Shown in pieces: positions 1-8,037 of a DNA stretch of 43,175 nt (position 1 is its first letter; the number at the start of each line of letters is the position of its first letter). This DNA is from Bryobacterales bacterium (GTDB taxonomy: Bacteria > Acidobacteriota > Terriglobia > Bryobacterales > Bryobacteraceae). A program made the position numbers and the translations under genes. The DNA lies in contig PMTR01000006.1 of the NCBI GenBank assembly GCA_003167255.1, positions 55,376 to 98,550 on the forward strand, given 5' to 3'. Under the pieces are notes generated by a model. The model was not told the origin of the DNA. It worked only from the letters and a program-made list of their open reading frames with translations, and searched no databases.

Positions 1-827
1 CGCACGTCGATATGGCGCGTCACGTTGCTGCCCAGCCGCTCGAATTCGCGCTCCTGCAGCACGCGCAGCAGCTTCACCTGGATGGGCCCCGGCACGTCGC
101 CGATTTCATCCAGGAAGACGGTGCCCGTATCGGCCTGTTCGAACTTGCCGGGCTTGGTGGTGTTGGCGCCGGTGAAAGCGCCCTTTTCATACCCGAACAG
201 CTCGCTCTCCATCAGGTTTTCCGGGATGGCGGTGCAGTTGATCTTTACCAGCGGCCGGTCGCGCCGCGGCGAGTGAAAATGGATGGCGCGCGCGATCAGG
301 TCCTTGCCCACCCCGCTCTCGCCAGCCAGCAGCACGGTCGAGCGCGTGGGCGCTACGCGTTCGATCGCGTCGAAGATTTCCTGCATCGCACCGCTGCGCC
401 CAATGATATTGTCGAACTCGTAACGCCGGCCCAGCTCCGCCTTGAGTTGCCGGTTTTCATCGCGCAGCGCGCGCACTTCCATGGCCTTGTTGACCACCTG
501 CATCAGATGGTCCAGCGAAAACGGCTTGAGCAGAAAATCGGTGGCGCCGGCTTTCATGGCTTCGACGGCGGTTTCCACGCTGCCGAACGCCGTCATCATC
601 ACCACCGGCACCTGGCTGTTCTGGCGGCGGATCAGCCCCAGAAACTGCAAGCCGTCCATGTTGGGCAGTTTGAGATCGGTGAGCACCATGTCGGCGCGGT
701 CGACAATCTTCAAGCCCTCTTCGGCGGTGGCGGCGTTGTCCACCTCAAAGCCCGCGGAGGCCAGTTGCAGCCCGATGACGCGCCGCAGCTTCTCTTCGTC
801 TTCCACAATCAGGATGCGTTTTTTCAT
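1..827 (-). CDS. NtrC-family sigma-54 response regulator (partial, C-terminus off the left edge)
   Basis: Reading leftward from ATG at 827 gives 275 residues with no stop before the window edge. Residues 1-115 are a receiver domain with acidic pocket E9/D10, phospho-acceptor D51 ([10 protein letters not shown]), T79 and K101. A short helical linker follows, then an AAA+ sigma-54 activator domain with Walker A GESGVGK (169-175), the sigma-54 contact loop GAFTGA (216-221) and Walker B VFLDEIGD (237-244). The missing end should hold the rest of the ATPase and a Fis-type DNA-binding helix-turn-helix. Its ATG overlaps the stop of the upstream histidine kinase (ATGA), so the two are almost certainly co-translated as a two-component pair. 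It would drive sigma-54 promoters when phosphorylated. Target genes cannot be told from the sequence. Confidence 0.95.
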   Translation of the reverse strand, partial: MKKRILIVEDEEKLRRVIGLQLASAGFEVDNAATAEEGLKIVDRADMVLTDLKLPNMDGLQFLGLIRRQNSQVPVVMMTAFGSVETAVEAMKAGATDFLLKPFSLDHLMQVVNKAMEVRALRDENRQLKAELGRRYEFDNIIGRSGAMQEIFDAIERVAPTRSTVLLAGESGVGKDLIARAIHFHSPRRDRPLVKINCTAIPENLMESELFGYEKGAFTGANTTKPGKFEQADTGTVFLDEIGDVPGPIQVKLLRVLQEREFERLGSNVTRHIDV

Positions 828-2059
828 GCGGGGTTCGCGGCGGCGGTCTGGAGAGCGCTCGGCTCCACCGGCAGAAGCACGTGAAAAACGCTGCCTTTGC
901 CGGGTTCGCTCTCCACTGTTATTTTACCGCCGTGTTCGTCCACAATCTTGGAAACGATGGCCAGGCCCAGCCCTACGCCCTGCGGCTTGGTGGTGAAGAA
1001 CGGGTTGAAAATGGAGTCGCGCTGTTTCGCGCCAATCCCCGCGCCGCGATCGATCACCGCGATCTCCACCATTCCGCCCGCCGCGCGGGTCTTCACCGTC
1101 ACCGCGCCCCCCGCCTGCGTGGCCTGCACGGCATTCAACACCAGGTTGTAGAAAACCCGCTCCAGCAGCTCCGCGTCGAAGGGAAACGGCGGGATTTCCG
1201 GTTCGTAGTTCTTGTAGATCGCGACACCTTGCACTTCGCGTTCCACCAGCGCCACCGCGCGGTCCAGTGTCTGCGCCAGGTCGGCTTTCTCCAACTGTAG
1301 CCGCAAGGGACGCGCAAACTGCAGGAAGCGGGTGATCAGTGAGTTGGTGCGGTCCACTTCCGTGGAGATGAAGCCCGCCACCTCACGCGCCACTTCGTTC
1401 TCCGCGCTGACGCTGCGCGCCAGCATTTCGGCCGACGCCTTCATGGTGCCCAACGGGTTGCGCAGCTCGTGCGCCAGCCCCGCCGAGAGCTGCCCCAACG
1501 CCGCCAGCCGGTCCGACCGCCGCACGGCCTCCTCCGCCTGCTGGATGTGGACATTGGCCTCCGCCAACTGCTCCGCGGCGCGCCGGTGCTTCCCCGATTG
1601 CACGCGCAGATCCTCCGCCAGCGTGTTGGCCAGGATGCCGATCATCATCAGGAAGGCGACACGGATGGGCAGCACGCTGGAAAACGGGTTCTCCTTGATG
1701 AGAATGAAGGCCAGGTATGCAGCGCAAGCCAGCGCCGAGATTGCCAAAGACCCGGCCATGCCGAACGTAGTGGCGGCGGAGACCACGGGCAACAAGAGCA
1801 CTGGCCAGTAGTTGCTGTCGATACTGCCGGTAAAGCCGATCAGCACGAAACCCAGGATGACTTTCAGAACGATCCAAAGAACACGTCCGCGGGTGGACGC
1901 GAGCGCCGGGATTTTGGGTTCGAGGATTTGCAGAACCGCCAGCCCCACCAGCGGGCCGGTGTCGTAGCGATCCTTAAACGGCAGCGTGTAGATCAGCACC
2001 GAGAACAGCAGAACCCAGATGAAATCCTGCGGCCGGACCAGCCGCGTCCAGCGGAGCAT
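824..2059 (-). CDS. Membrane sensor histidine kinase, NtrB/AtoS-like, partner of the sigma-54 regulator
   Basis: About 411 residues from the ATG at 2059. The N-terminal ~150 residues hold about five hydrophobic segments without an obvious periplasmic domain, so the sensor is probably membrane-embedded. A coiled linker leads to HisKA with H-box [10 protein letters not shown] (phospho-His about residue 197). The HATPase_c domain has N-box [10 protein letters not shown] (about 305), G1 DRGAGIG (about 337), F-box FNPFFTTKP and G2 GVGLGLAIV. In-frame starts also exist at 2122 and 2137, but these reach into the divergent rpsA start. The 2059 ATG keeps the two genes apart, and a CATAAT box lies upstream at 2100-2095. 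The stop overlaps the regulator start by 4 nt (ATGA). The signal sensed is unknown. Confidence 0.92.
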   Translation of the reverse strand: MLRWTRLVRPQDFIWVLLFSVLIYTLPFKDRYDTGPLVGLAVLQILEPKIPALASTRGRVLWIVLKVILGFVLIGFTGSIDSNYWPVLLLPVVSAATTFGMAGSLAISALACAAYLAFILIKENPFSSVLPIRVAFLMMIGILANTLAEDLRVQSGKHRRAAEQLAEANVHIQQAEEAVRRSDRLAALGQLSAGLAHELRNPLGTMKASAEMLARSVSAENEVAREVAGFISTEVDRTNSLITRFLQFARPLRLQLEKADLAQTLDRAVALVEREVQGVAIYKNYEPEIPPFPFDAELLERVFYNLVLNAVQATQAGGAVTVKTRAAGGMVEIAVIDRGAGIGAKQRDSIFNPFFTTKPQGVGLGLAIVSKIVDEHGGKITVESEPGKGSVFHVLLPVEPSALQTAAANPA

Positions 2060-2120
2060 TGGATCGTCAGGCAAGCGTGATATCCCAGTCGGGATTATGC
2101 CACAATAAGGGTACCGTCTC

Positions 2121-3827
2121 ATGGCCAACCCAAGCATTCTGGATCAGGACCGGGCTCCCGGTTCCGAATCCCCAACCGCGAACGAATCCTCCGGCTCCTT
2201 CGGCGATATTCTGTCGCAATACGAACAGTCTCACTCCCACAAGGCGGAAGTGGGCGGAAAAGGCCTCGAAGGCACCGTGATCGCGGTTTCCGGCGAGTCC
2301 GTCTTCCTCGACATCGGCTACAAGATCGAAGGCACCATTCCCCTGGCCGAGTTCCAGGCGGCGGGCCAGACCGTCAAGCCGGGCGACAAGATGCCGGTCT
2401 CCATCAAGGGCCGTGGTCCCGAGGGCTACTACGAGCTTTCGCGCCTGAAAGTGGAGCGGCCCAAGGACTGGTCGTCGCTGGAAAAGGCTTTCGCCGATAA
2501 AGTCGCCATTATGGGCGTCATCACGGCGGTGGTGAAGGGCGGCGTGAGTGTGGATGTGGGCGTGCGCGCCTTCATGCCGGCTTCGCGCAGCGGCGCCAAG
2601 GACGCGGCTGAGATGGAAAAGCTGGTGGGCCAGGAAATTCGCTGCCGCATCATCAAGCTGGACGTGGCCGATGAGGATGTGGTGGTGGACCGCCGCGCCG
2701 TGCTCGAAGAAGAAGAGCGCTCCACCAAGGAACGCCGCTACAGCGAGATCAAGGAAGGCGAGACCATGCAGGGCAAGGTCCGCAGCCTCACCGATTTCGG
2801 AGCCTTCGTGGACATCGGCGGCGTCGACGCACTGCTCCACGTGGCCGATATTTCCTGGGGACGCATCAACAAACCGGCCGACGTGCTGACCGTGGATCAG
2901 CAGGTGGAAGTCAAGGTGCTCAAGGTGGATGCCGCCAAGCGGCGCATCTCCGTGGGCCTGAAACAGCTCCAGCCGCACCCCTGGGACCTGGCCGGCGAGA
3001 AATATAAGACCGGCGAGCGCGTGCAAGGCACGGTGACGCGCGTGGCCGATTTCGGAGCCTTCGTGGAGCTCGAAAAGGGCATCGAAGGTTTGATCCACCT
3101 CTCCGAGATGTCATGGTCCAGGAAGGTGCGCAAGCCCTCCGACGTAGTCAAGCCAGGCGACCAGGTGGAGGCGGTGATCCTGGGGGTCAATCCGGCCGAC
3201 CGCCGCATCGCGCTGGGGTTGAAGCAAGCCCTGGGCGACCCGTGGGCCGACGCCGCGAAGAAATTTGCCGCCGGAACGGTGGTGGAAGCGCCGGTGACTT
3301 CCCTGACTAATTTCGGCGCCTTCGTGCAAGTCGCCGAAGGCATCGAGGGCATGATCCACATCGGCGACATCAGCGCCGAGAAGCGTCTCAATCACCCGCA
3401 GGAAGCCCTCAAGGTGGGCCAGCCGGTGAAGGCCGTAGTTCTCGAGATCGACAGCGAAAAGCGGCGTCTGCGCCTGGGCATGAAACAACTCGTGCCGACC
3501 GGCCTGGACGAATACATCGCCGAGCACAAAGAAGGCGACATGGTTACGGGCCGCGTGGTCGATGTTTCCACCGGCCGCGCGCGCGTCGAACTGGGCGAAG
3601 GCATTCAAGCCACATGCCGCGTCAGCGCAGCCGCGGCCGAGCCGGAAGAAAAACCGGCCGAGGCGAAAGTGGACCTCTCCTCGCTGACTTCCATGTTGCA
3701 ATCCAAGTGGAAAGGCGGCCAGAGCGCCAGTCCCCGCAACGAACCGGCCCGCGCCAGCCAGATCCGCAGCTTTCGCATTGTGAAGCTGGACCCGTCCACC
3801 AAGAAGATTGAGCTCGAACTGGCGTAG
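2121..3827 (+). CDS. rpsA: 30S ribosomal protein S1
   Basis: 568 residues. After a ~45-residue N-terminal tail there are six S1 (OB-fold) RNA-binding repeats, roughly at 48-115, 130-197, 213-282, 300-369, 387-456 and 471-568. Repeats 3-5 carry the canonical DFGAFV or NFGAFV core and I/LHxxD/E motif. S1 brings mRNA to the 30S subunit and helps unfold structured leaders. The last repeat is odd: its strands are separated by an alanine/glutamate/proline- and serine-rich insert (about 505-548) before the closing strand FRIVKLDPSTKKIELEL. An AAGGG at 2107-2111 sits 9 nt before the ATG. The gene is divergent from the NtrB/NtrC pair. Six repeats match the usual Gram-negative form, and no cmk gene is adjacent as in E. 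coli. Confidence 0.95.
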   Translation: MANPSILDQDRAPGSESPTANESSGSFGDILSQYEQSHSHKAEVGGKGLEGTVIAVSGESVFLDIGYKIEGTIPLAEFQAAGQTVKPGDKMPVSIKGRGPEGYYELSRLKVERPKDWSSLEKAFADKVAIMGVITAVVKGGVSVDVGVRAFMPASRSGAKDAAEMEKLVGQEIRCRIIKLDVADEDVVVDRRAVLEEEERSTKERRYSEIKEGETMQGKVRSLTDFGAFVDIGGVDALLHVADISWGRINKPADVLTVDQQVEVKVLKVDAAKRRISVGLKQLQPHPWDLAGEKYKTGERVQGTVTRVADFGAFVELEKGIEGLIHLSEMSWSRKVRKPSDVVKPGDQVEAVILGVNPADRRIALGLKQALGDPWADAAKKFAAGTVVEAPVTSLTNFGAFVQVAEGIEGMIHIGDISAEKRLNHPQEALKVGQPVKAVVLEIDSEKRRLRLGMKQLVPTGLDEYIAEHKEGDMVTGRVVDVSTGRARVELGEGIQATCRVSAAAAEPEEKPAEAKVDLSSLTSMLQSKWKGGQSASPRNEPARASQIRSFRIVKLDPSTKKIELELA

Positions 3828-4153
3828 AAATAATGTGGGGCAGGCGCCCTCGCCTGCGCCGGACCCCCTGGTCCGGCCCTCCGATCCCACGGAATCCGCC
3901 AGCCCCGAGATTGGCTTCATTCCTTCAAATGTCCACCAGCCTGCCAGTGTCGCCCCTGCCGATTGACTTCGTTCCTGCAACCCGGACGTTCCGGCGCGAG
4001 GCCGGGTCGGGCATCCACCGCGGCAACTGAAGGACAGGACCCCAGACCTGATTGCGGTCGTACCACATCGTGAATAAGAGTTTCAGGACTGCTTATCTCC
4101 GGATGGCATGTGACGTGCAAGGTAGGGTCCGACACACCAAGTGGAGGGTTCTG
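3828..4153 (+). other. Intergenic stretch upstream of the ferredoxin oxidoreductase operon
   Basis: 326 bp between rpsA and the ferredoxin-like subunit. It starts with a palindromic element (3835-3876), then shows no convincing gene on either strand. The open frames here have no ribosome-binding site or family resemblance. It should contain the oxidoreductase operon promoter, but no clear -35/-10 pair could be picked out. Confidence 0.5.
3835..3876. repeat. GC-rich double-hairpin element of the GTGGGG family
   Basis: Starts GTGGGG, then hairpin CAGGCG-ccct-CGCCTG followed by CCGGACC/GGTCCGG. It lies 8 nt after the rpsA stop and could act as a transcription-end or mRNA-stabilising hairpin, but it has no U-tract. 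Related elements recur across the window. Confidence 0.7.
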
Positions 4154-4375
4154 ATGGCCAAAGGCGCAGTTGCTATTACCGTCGAGCGGTGTAAGGGTTG
4201 CGGATTCTGTGTGGAATTCTGCCCTACACACGTGCTCGCCCTTTCATCCGCATTCAATTCAAAGGGATACCACCCGCCCCACGTTGTGGCTGGGGAGAAG
4301 TGCAGCGGCTGCGATCTGTGCGGAATGTACTGTCCGGACTTCGCCATTTTTGGAGCAAAAAGACATGCAAGCTGA
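4154..4375 (+). CDS. korD: 2-oxoacid:ferredoxin oxidoreductase, delta (2x[4Fe-4S] ferredoxin) subunit
   Basis: 73 residues with two classic CxxCxxCxxxCP clusters: C13/C16/C19/C23 and C50/C53/C56/C60. These bind two [4Fe-4S] centres that pass electrons from the thiamine-diphosphate site to free ferredoxin. The start is the ATG at 4154, preceded by GGAGGG at 4143-4148. Longer in-frame reading back to 4052 has no ribosome-binding site or ferredoxin resemblance. The last codons overlap the alpha subunit start by 11 bp, so translation is coupled. The order delta-alpha-beta-gamma with separate polypeptides is that of four-subunit 2-oxoglutarate or pyruvate:ferredoxin oxidoreductases. The substrate is inferred from the neighbours, not proved. 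Confidence 0.92.
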   Translation: MAKGAVAITVERCKGCGFCVEFCPTHVLALSSAFNSKGYHPPHVVAGEKCSGCDLCGMYCPDFAIFGAKRHAS

Positions 4376-5522
4376 CGCTAAGGGCGTCCTGACCGGCGTT
4401 CATTTTCTCGACGGTGACCATGCCTGCTGTGAGGGAACCCTTGCGGCAGGTGCGCGATTTGCCGCAGGTTACCCCATCACCCCCTCCACCGAGGTGGTCG
4501 AACGGTTCGCGCAGCGCATCCCGACGGTGGGCGGGGTGTTTATCCAGATGGAAGACGAACTGGCGGCCTCGATTGCCATCCAGGGGGCGGTTTGGGGTGG
4601 CGCCAAGGCGTTTACGGTGACTTCCGGCCCGGGATTTTCCCTGATGATGGAGCATATCGGCTACGCGGCCATGACGGAGACGCCGTGCGTGTTCGTGAAC
4701 GTGCAACGCGGCGGACCGTCGACCGGGCTGCCAACGCTTCCGGCGCAGGCCGACATGATGCAGGCCAAGTGGGGATCGCACGGCGACTACGGGATTGTGG
4801 CGCTGTGCCCGAACTCTCCGCAGGAATGCTTTGACCTGACCATCACGGGCTTCAACATCGCGGAAGAATTCCGCGTGCCGGTGCTGATGATGCTGGATGA
4901 ATGCGTCGGGCACATGACGGAGAAGGTGGTGATTCCGGAAGCCGAACAGTTGGAGATTACGCCGCGGCGCTACACTAAGCTGCCGCCCGAAGAGTTCCGG
5001 CTGTATGAGCCGCGCGAGGACATGGTCCCGGACATGGTGCGGGCAGGCGCGGGGTACCGCTTCCACGTGACCGGCCTGACGCACGACGAACGAGGCTATC
5101 CGAGCATGAACGTGGAGACCCAGGACCGCTCGGTGAGGCGGCTGGTCGATAAGCTGAAACCGTTTTCCAACGGCCGCGCGCTTTTCGAGACGGAAGACCT
5201 GGAGGACGCCCAAGTGGTGGTGGTCTCCTACGGGATCACCTCGCGGGTGGCGCAACGCGCGATCCAACTGGCGCGCGCCCAGGGGATCAAGGCCGGCAAG
5301 TTCCGCATCATTTCGGCGTGGCCGTTCCCGGACCAGGCTATTGACGCGTTGGCCGGGAGGGTGAAGGCCTTCGTGGTGCCGGAACTGAACCTGGGCCAGA
5401 TGGTGCATGAAGTGGCGCGCGTGGCGGCGGGCCGGGCCAAAGTGATTCCGGTGACGCACGCCGGCGGAACTGTACACAACCCCGAAGTAATTCTGAATGC
5501 CATCGTGGAGGCAGCCCGATGA
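4365..5522 (+). CDS. korA: 2-oxoacid:ferredoxin oxidoreductase, alpha subunit (probably 2-oxoglutarate)
   Basis: 385 residues from ATG 4365. This is the pyrimidine-binding and transketolase-C half of the enzyme. Family motifs are GYPITPSTE near the N-terminus, QMEDELAAS, TSGPGFSLM and QRGGPSTGLPT. The C-terminal part (about 220-385) is the domain II/III region ending in the conserved VPELNLGQM and EVARVA segments. The enzyme oxidatively decarboxylates a 2-oxoacid to an acyl-CoA while reducing ferredoxin, or runs in reverse for carbon fixation. The start overlaps korD. The stop overlaps the beta subunit ATG (ATGA at 5519-5522). The motif set favours KorA over pyruvate PorA, but a branched 2-oxoacid substrate cannot be excluded. 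Confidence 0.93.
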   Translation: MQADAKGVLTGVHFLDGDHACCEGTLAAGARFAAGYPITPSTEVVERFAQRIPTVGGVFIQMEDELAASIAIQGAVWGGAKAFTVTSGPGFSLMMEHIGYAAMTETPCVFVNVQRGGPSTGLPTLPAQADMMQAKWGSHGDYGIVALCPNSPQECFDLTITGFNIAEEFRVPVLMMLDECVGHMTEKVVIPEAEQLEITPRRYTKLPPEEFRLYEPREDMVPDMVRAGAGYRFHVTGLTHDERGYPSMNVETQDRSVRRLVDKLKPFSNGRALFETEDLEDAQVVVVSYGITSRVAQRAIQLARAQGIKAGKFRIISAWPFPDQAIDALAGRVKAFVVPELNLGQMVHEVARVAAGRAKVIPVTHAGGTVHNPEVILNAIVEAAR

Positions 5523-6418
5523 ACGAGGCGACTCTTGAAACTCCTTTCGAGATGCCGGCGGATGCACAAAACCCGGTAGAGCCGTTTCTGCGGATGGACC
5601 GGATGCCGCACATCTGGTGTCCGGGCTGCGGGATCGGCACGACCGTGAATTGTTTCACGCGGGCGCTGCTCGATTCGAAAGCGGATTTGGATAAAGTGGC
5701 GGTGGTTTCGGGCATCGGTTGTACGGGGCGGGTGGCGGGTTACGCCAATTTGGATTCTTTCCACACCACGCACGGGCGCGCCATCCCGTTCGCCACGGGG
5801 CTGAAGCTGGCGAACCCGGAGCTGCAGGTGGTGGTGTACTCGGGCGATGGGGATCTGTTCGCGATTGGCGGCAACCACTTCATCCACGCGGCGCGGCGCA
5901 ATATGGACTTGAAGGTGATTTGCGTCAACAACCTCACTTACGCCATGACGGGGGGCCAGACTGGACCGGCGACGCCGAGCCACGTGATCAGCGCGACGTC
6001 TCCATACGGAGTTTTCGAGCCCTCCTTCAACCTGGTGCAGTTGGCCGAGGCGGCTGGCGCGGCCTACGTGGCGCGCTGGACCACCTACCACGTGAAGCAA
6101 CTGGCGCGCTCGATGGAAGAGGTCATGAAGAAGAAGGGCTTCTGCTTCATCGAGGTGATTTCGCCCTGCCCGACACTCTACCAGCGGCGGAACAAGATGG
6201 GTGACGGCCTGGACACCATGAAGTTTTACAAACAGATGAGCAAGACACGCAACGGGGCGCCCACCAGCGAGTGCGCGCTGACCAAGGCGGGCGAGATTGT
6301 GGTCGGTAAATTCGTGGACCGCGACCGCCCGGGTTATTTCGAGATGATGAGCGCCCAGATGCACGAGACTCTGGGAGACCGTTATGCCTCGCCGGAGGTC
6401 ATGTGCAGCGAATGTTAA
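5519..6418 (+). CDS. korB: 2-oxoacid:ferredoxin oxidoreductase, beta subunit (thiamine diphosphate binding)
   Basis: 299 residues. WCPGCGIG (33-40) is the conserved cysteine motif of this subunit family. The thiamine diphosphate/Mg2+ motif runs from SGDGDLFAIGGNH (108-120) to NNLTYAMTGGQTGP (137-150). It forms the active site with the alpha subunit. The ATG overlaps the korA stop by 4 nt. The length is typical for KorB. A GGAGG at 6394-6398, inside the last codons, serves the next gene. Confidence 0.95.
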   Translation: MNEATLETPFEMPADAQNPVEPFLRMDRMPHIWCPGCGIGTTVNCFTRALLDSKADLDKVAVVSGIGCTGRVAGYANLDSFHTTHGRAIPFATGLKLANPELQVVVYSGDGDLFAIGGNHFIHAARRNMDLKVICVNNLTYAMTGGQTGPATPSHVISATSPYGVFEPSFNLVQLAEAAGAAYVARWTTYHVKQLARSMEEVMKKKGFCFIEVISPCPTLYQRRNKMGDGLDTMKFYKQMSKTRNGAPTSECALTKAGEIVVGKFVDRDRPGYFEMMSAQMHETLGDRYASPEVMCSEC

Positions 6419-6996
6419 GTGAAATTCGAATTGCGGGATTCGGCGGCCAGGGTGTGATTCTGGCAGCCGTGGTGATCGGCAAAGCCGAAGCCATCTTTCA
6501 TGGCGGCTACGCCTGCATGACGCAGAGCTTCGGCCCGGAAGCGAGGGGCGGATCGTCGAGCGCGCAGGTGATTCTCTCGAGCGAGCCGATTCTCTATCCC
6601 TACGTCGCGCGGGCGGACGTTCTGGTGGTGATGTCGCAGGAAGCTTACCGGAAGTTCGGGCCGCAATTGAAGCCGGGCGGCATCCTGATTACCGAGCAGG
6701 ATCTGGTGCACGTGGATGAGGCTCCTCGCGGCGTGCGGCTATATGGCGTGCCGGCGACGCGGTTGGCCGAAGAGTTGGGCCGCAAGATGGTGCTGAACAT
6801 CGTGATGGTGGGATTCTTCGGCGCGGTGACCGGTCTGCTGGAAGCCGACGCATTGCGGCAGGCGGTGGCCGATTCGGTGCCGCCGGCGTTCCAGAAACTG
6901 AACCTGCAAGCGTTCGACAAGGGGTACGAGTACGGGTCGCAGTTGATGGTAAAGCTGACGGACGTGGAAGAAGCGGTGTCGCTCGAATCGGCGTAA
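6403..6996 (+). CDS. korC: 2-oxoacid:ferredoxin oxidoreductase, gamma subunit
   Basis: 197 residues if begun at GTG 6403, 194 if begun at ATG 6412. GGAGG at 6394-6398 is 4 nt from the GTG and 13 nt from the ATG, so the GTG is slightly favoured though both spacings are imperfect. The N-terminal GFGGQGV glycine loop, MTQSFGPEARGG and the Rossmann-like core are those of the gamma domain that helps bind coenzyme A. The gene overlaps the end of korB, completing a tightly packed four-gene unit. A palindromic element follows at 7022. Confidence 0.92.
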   Translation: MQRMLSEIRIAGFGGQGVILAAVVIGKAEAIFHGGYACMTQSFGPEARGGSSSAQVILSSEPILYPYVARADVLVVMSQEAYRKFGPQLKPGGILITEQDLVHVDEAPRGVRLYGVPATRLAEELGRKMVLNIVMVGFFGAVTGLLEADALRQAVADSVPPAFQKLNLQAFDKGYEYGSQLMVKLTDVEEAVSLESA

Positions 6997-7021
6997 GGCG
7001 CGAATGCCTACTACCTGACTT

Positions 7022-7053
7022 GTAGCGCCGGCGGTCTTCGCCGCCGGTGCTCG
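7022..7053. repeat. Palindromic element, TAGCGCCGGCGG type
   Basis: Hairpin GCGCCGGCGG-tctt-CGCCGCCGGTGC, 25 bp after the korC stop. A near copy (TAGCGCCGGCGGTCTTTACCGCCGGC) is found at 31307. It may end or protect the kor transcript. Confidence 0.7.
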
Positions 7054-7217
7054 CTTCGAATGTGCGGCAAAACGCGGGTGGTAAAAGGGTCCCCTTTACT
7101 CTGCTTCGCCCAGGAAGTCGCGCAGTTCAGGCTGGCCCCCTTTGGGCCCGCCTGATCGCTGAATCCCGGCGTGAGAGTCGTGGCGCTGAGGTTTCGGGCT
7201 CCCGTCGGGAAGAGGAT

Positions 7218-7223
7218 TAGAAT
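7218..7223 (+). promoter_or_regulatory. Possible -10 box TAGAAT before the 59-aa antitoxin gene
   Basis: TAGAAT ends 6 nt before the ATG at 7230, which would give a leaderless or nearly leaderless transcript. No clear -35 box is seen. The spacing matches similar boxes before pheS, comEC, the Gfo/Idh gene and the Ser/Thr kinase. Confidence 0.35.
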
Positions 7224-7229
7224 GAGGTT

Positions 7230-7409
7230 ATGGCAAGAGCTGCTGATAATGGCGCCCAGAAGAACGGCCACAAGACGAAACCCGCGGTGTCAAAGCTCGG
7301 CAAGGAACTCCGCCGCATCAGCGACCAGATTGCCGCATCGGGCGAGAAGCCGCTGACCCGACGCGAGCTGGAGCGGGAAGTAGCGAGTCGCCGGACGGGA
7401 AATTTCTGA
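7230..7409 (+). CDS. Small basic antitoxin-like protein paired with the PIN toxin
   Basis: 59 residues: a charged, lysine/arginine-rich protein with a helical middle (SKLGKELRRISDQIAASGEK) and a C-terminal PLTRRELEREVASRRTGNF. It is too short for many gene finders. It stands 7 bp before a PIN-domain gene on the same strand, the usual place of the antitoxin in VapBC-type modules. I do not recognise an AbrB, RHH or MazE fold. The helix-rich, antitoxin-sized protein would be expected to wrap the PIN active site. A TAGAAT box lies 6 nt upstream and there is no good ribosome-binding site apart from a GAGG too close to the ATG. The role is inferred from position and size. Confidence 0.65.
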   Translation: MARAADNGAQKNGHKTKPAVSKLGKELRRISDQIAASGEKPLTRRELEREVASRRTGNF

Positions 7410-7416
7410 TCGTCAC

Positions 7417-7818
7417 ATGACCCGGACATTCTGCGACGCCGGCGTGTTAATCGCCGCCGCCCGATCCGTGGGACCGGATAGATTGCGCGCCTTGCAGCTT
7501 CTCGAAGAGCTGGACCGCGTGTTCCTGACCAGCCTGTTCATTCACCTGGAAGTCGTACCGAAGACAATCTTTTATAAGAAACGCCTGGAGCAGTCGTTCT
7601 ACGATCGGTACTTCAACAACGCAGTCTGGTTCCGCCAACTGGACAAGATTGAGGCTGCGGCGCAAACGGAGGCCGCCAAAGCCGGTCTTTCGGCGATGGA
7701 CGCTCTCCATGTGGCAGCGGCACACTTATCCCGTGCGGATGAGTTCGTCACGACCGAGAAGCCGGACAAGGCGATTCACCGGTCTTCGTTGGTCAAGGTC
7801 GTCTACCTGTTCCGTTAG
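7417..7818 (+). CDS. PIN-domain ribonuclease toxin (VapC-like)
   Basis: 133 residues. It begins MTRTFCDAGVLI, where D7 is the first acidic residue of the PIN fold. E45, D95 (SAMDALHVAAA) and the D108/E109 region before FVTTEKP supply the rest of the metal-binding cluster. The SAMDALHVAAA helix and the FVTTEKP strand are highly characteristic of single-domain PIN proteins. Such proteins are Mg2+-dependent endoribonucleases, many of which cut tRNA or rRNA. The length matches VapC. It is preceded at 7 bp by the 59-aa gene. The codon mix is more AT-rich than the housekeeping neighbours, in keeping with a transferred module. Confidence 0.85.
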   Translation: MTRTFCDAGVLIAAARSVGPDRLRALQLLEELDRVFLTSLFIHLEVVPKTIFYKKRLEQSFYDRYFNNAVWFRQLDKIEAAAQTEAAKAGLSAMDALHVAAAHLSRADEFVTTEKPDKAIHRSSLVKVVYLFR

Positions 7819-7900
7819 GCGATAGTGCGGCGGCCACACTGCCCTGGTTCCAAGTCGCCGGACATAAAAGGCTGATTGGGATAAATACGTCCGTCCCCTT

Positions 7901-7929
7901 TTGCTCCCTTTTGCTCGATGTCCTATAAT
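7901..7929 (+). promoter_or_regulatory. Sigma-70-type promoter TTGCTC-17-TATAAT
   Basis: A perfect TATAAT at 7924-7929 sits 17 bp after TTGCTC (7901-7906). Transcription from about 7936 would run through a 36-codon open frame (ATG 7940 to TAA 8050) into the secreted-protein gene at 8038. The -10 is the best consensus match seen in the window. Confidence 0.5.
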
Positions 7930-8037
7930 CGCAGTGACGATGAGCCGGCGAGGTGGTTGCGAGCGGTCGAATCAAGACCCTCTTTGGCTCCTGTTTGGAC
8001 AGTTTACGGCACTCGCCGGAAGACGCAAGGTGGAATC

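Noticed and set aside
12-884. 290-residue plus-strand open frame at the left edge
   Set aside because: Antisense to the sigma-54 regulator, whose receiver and AAA+ motifs are unmistakable.
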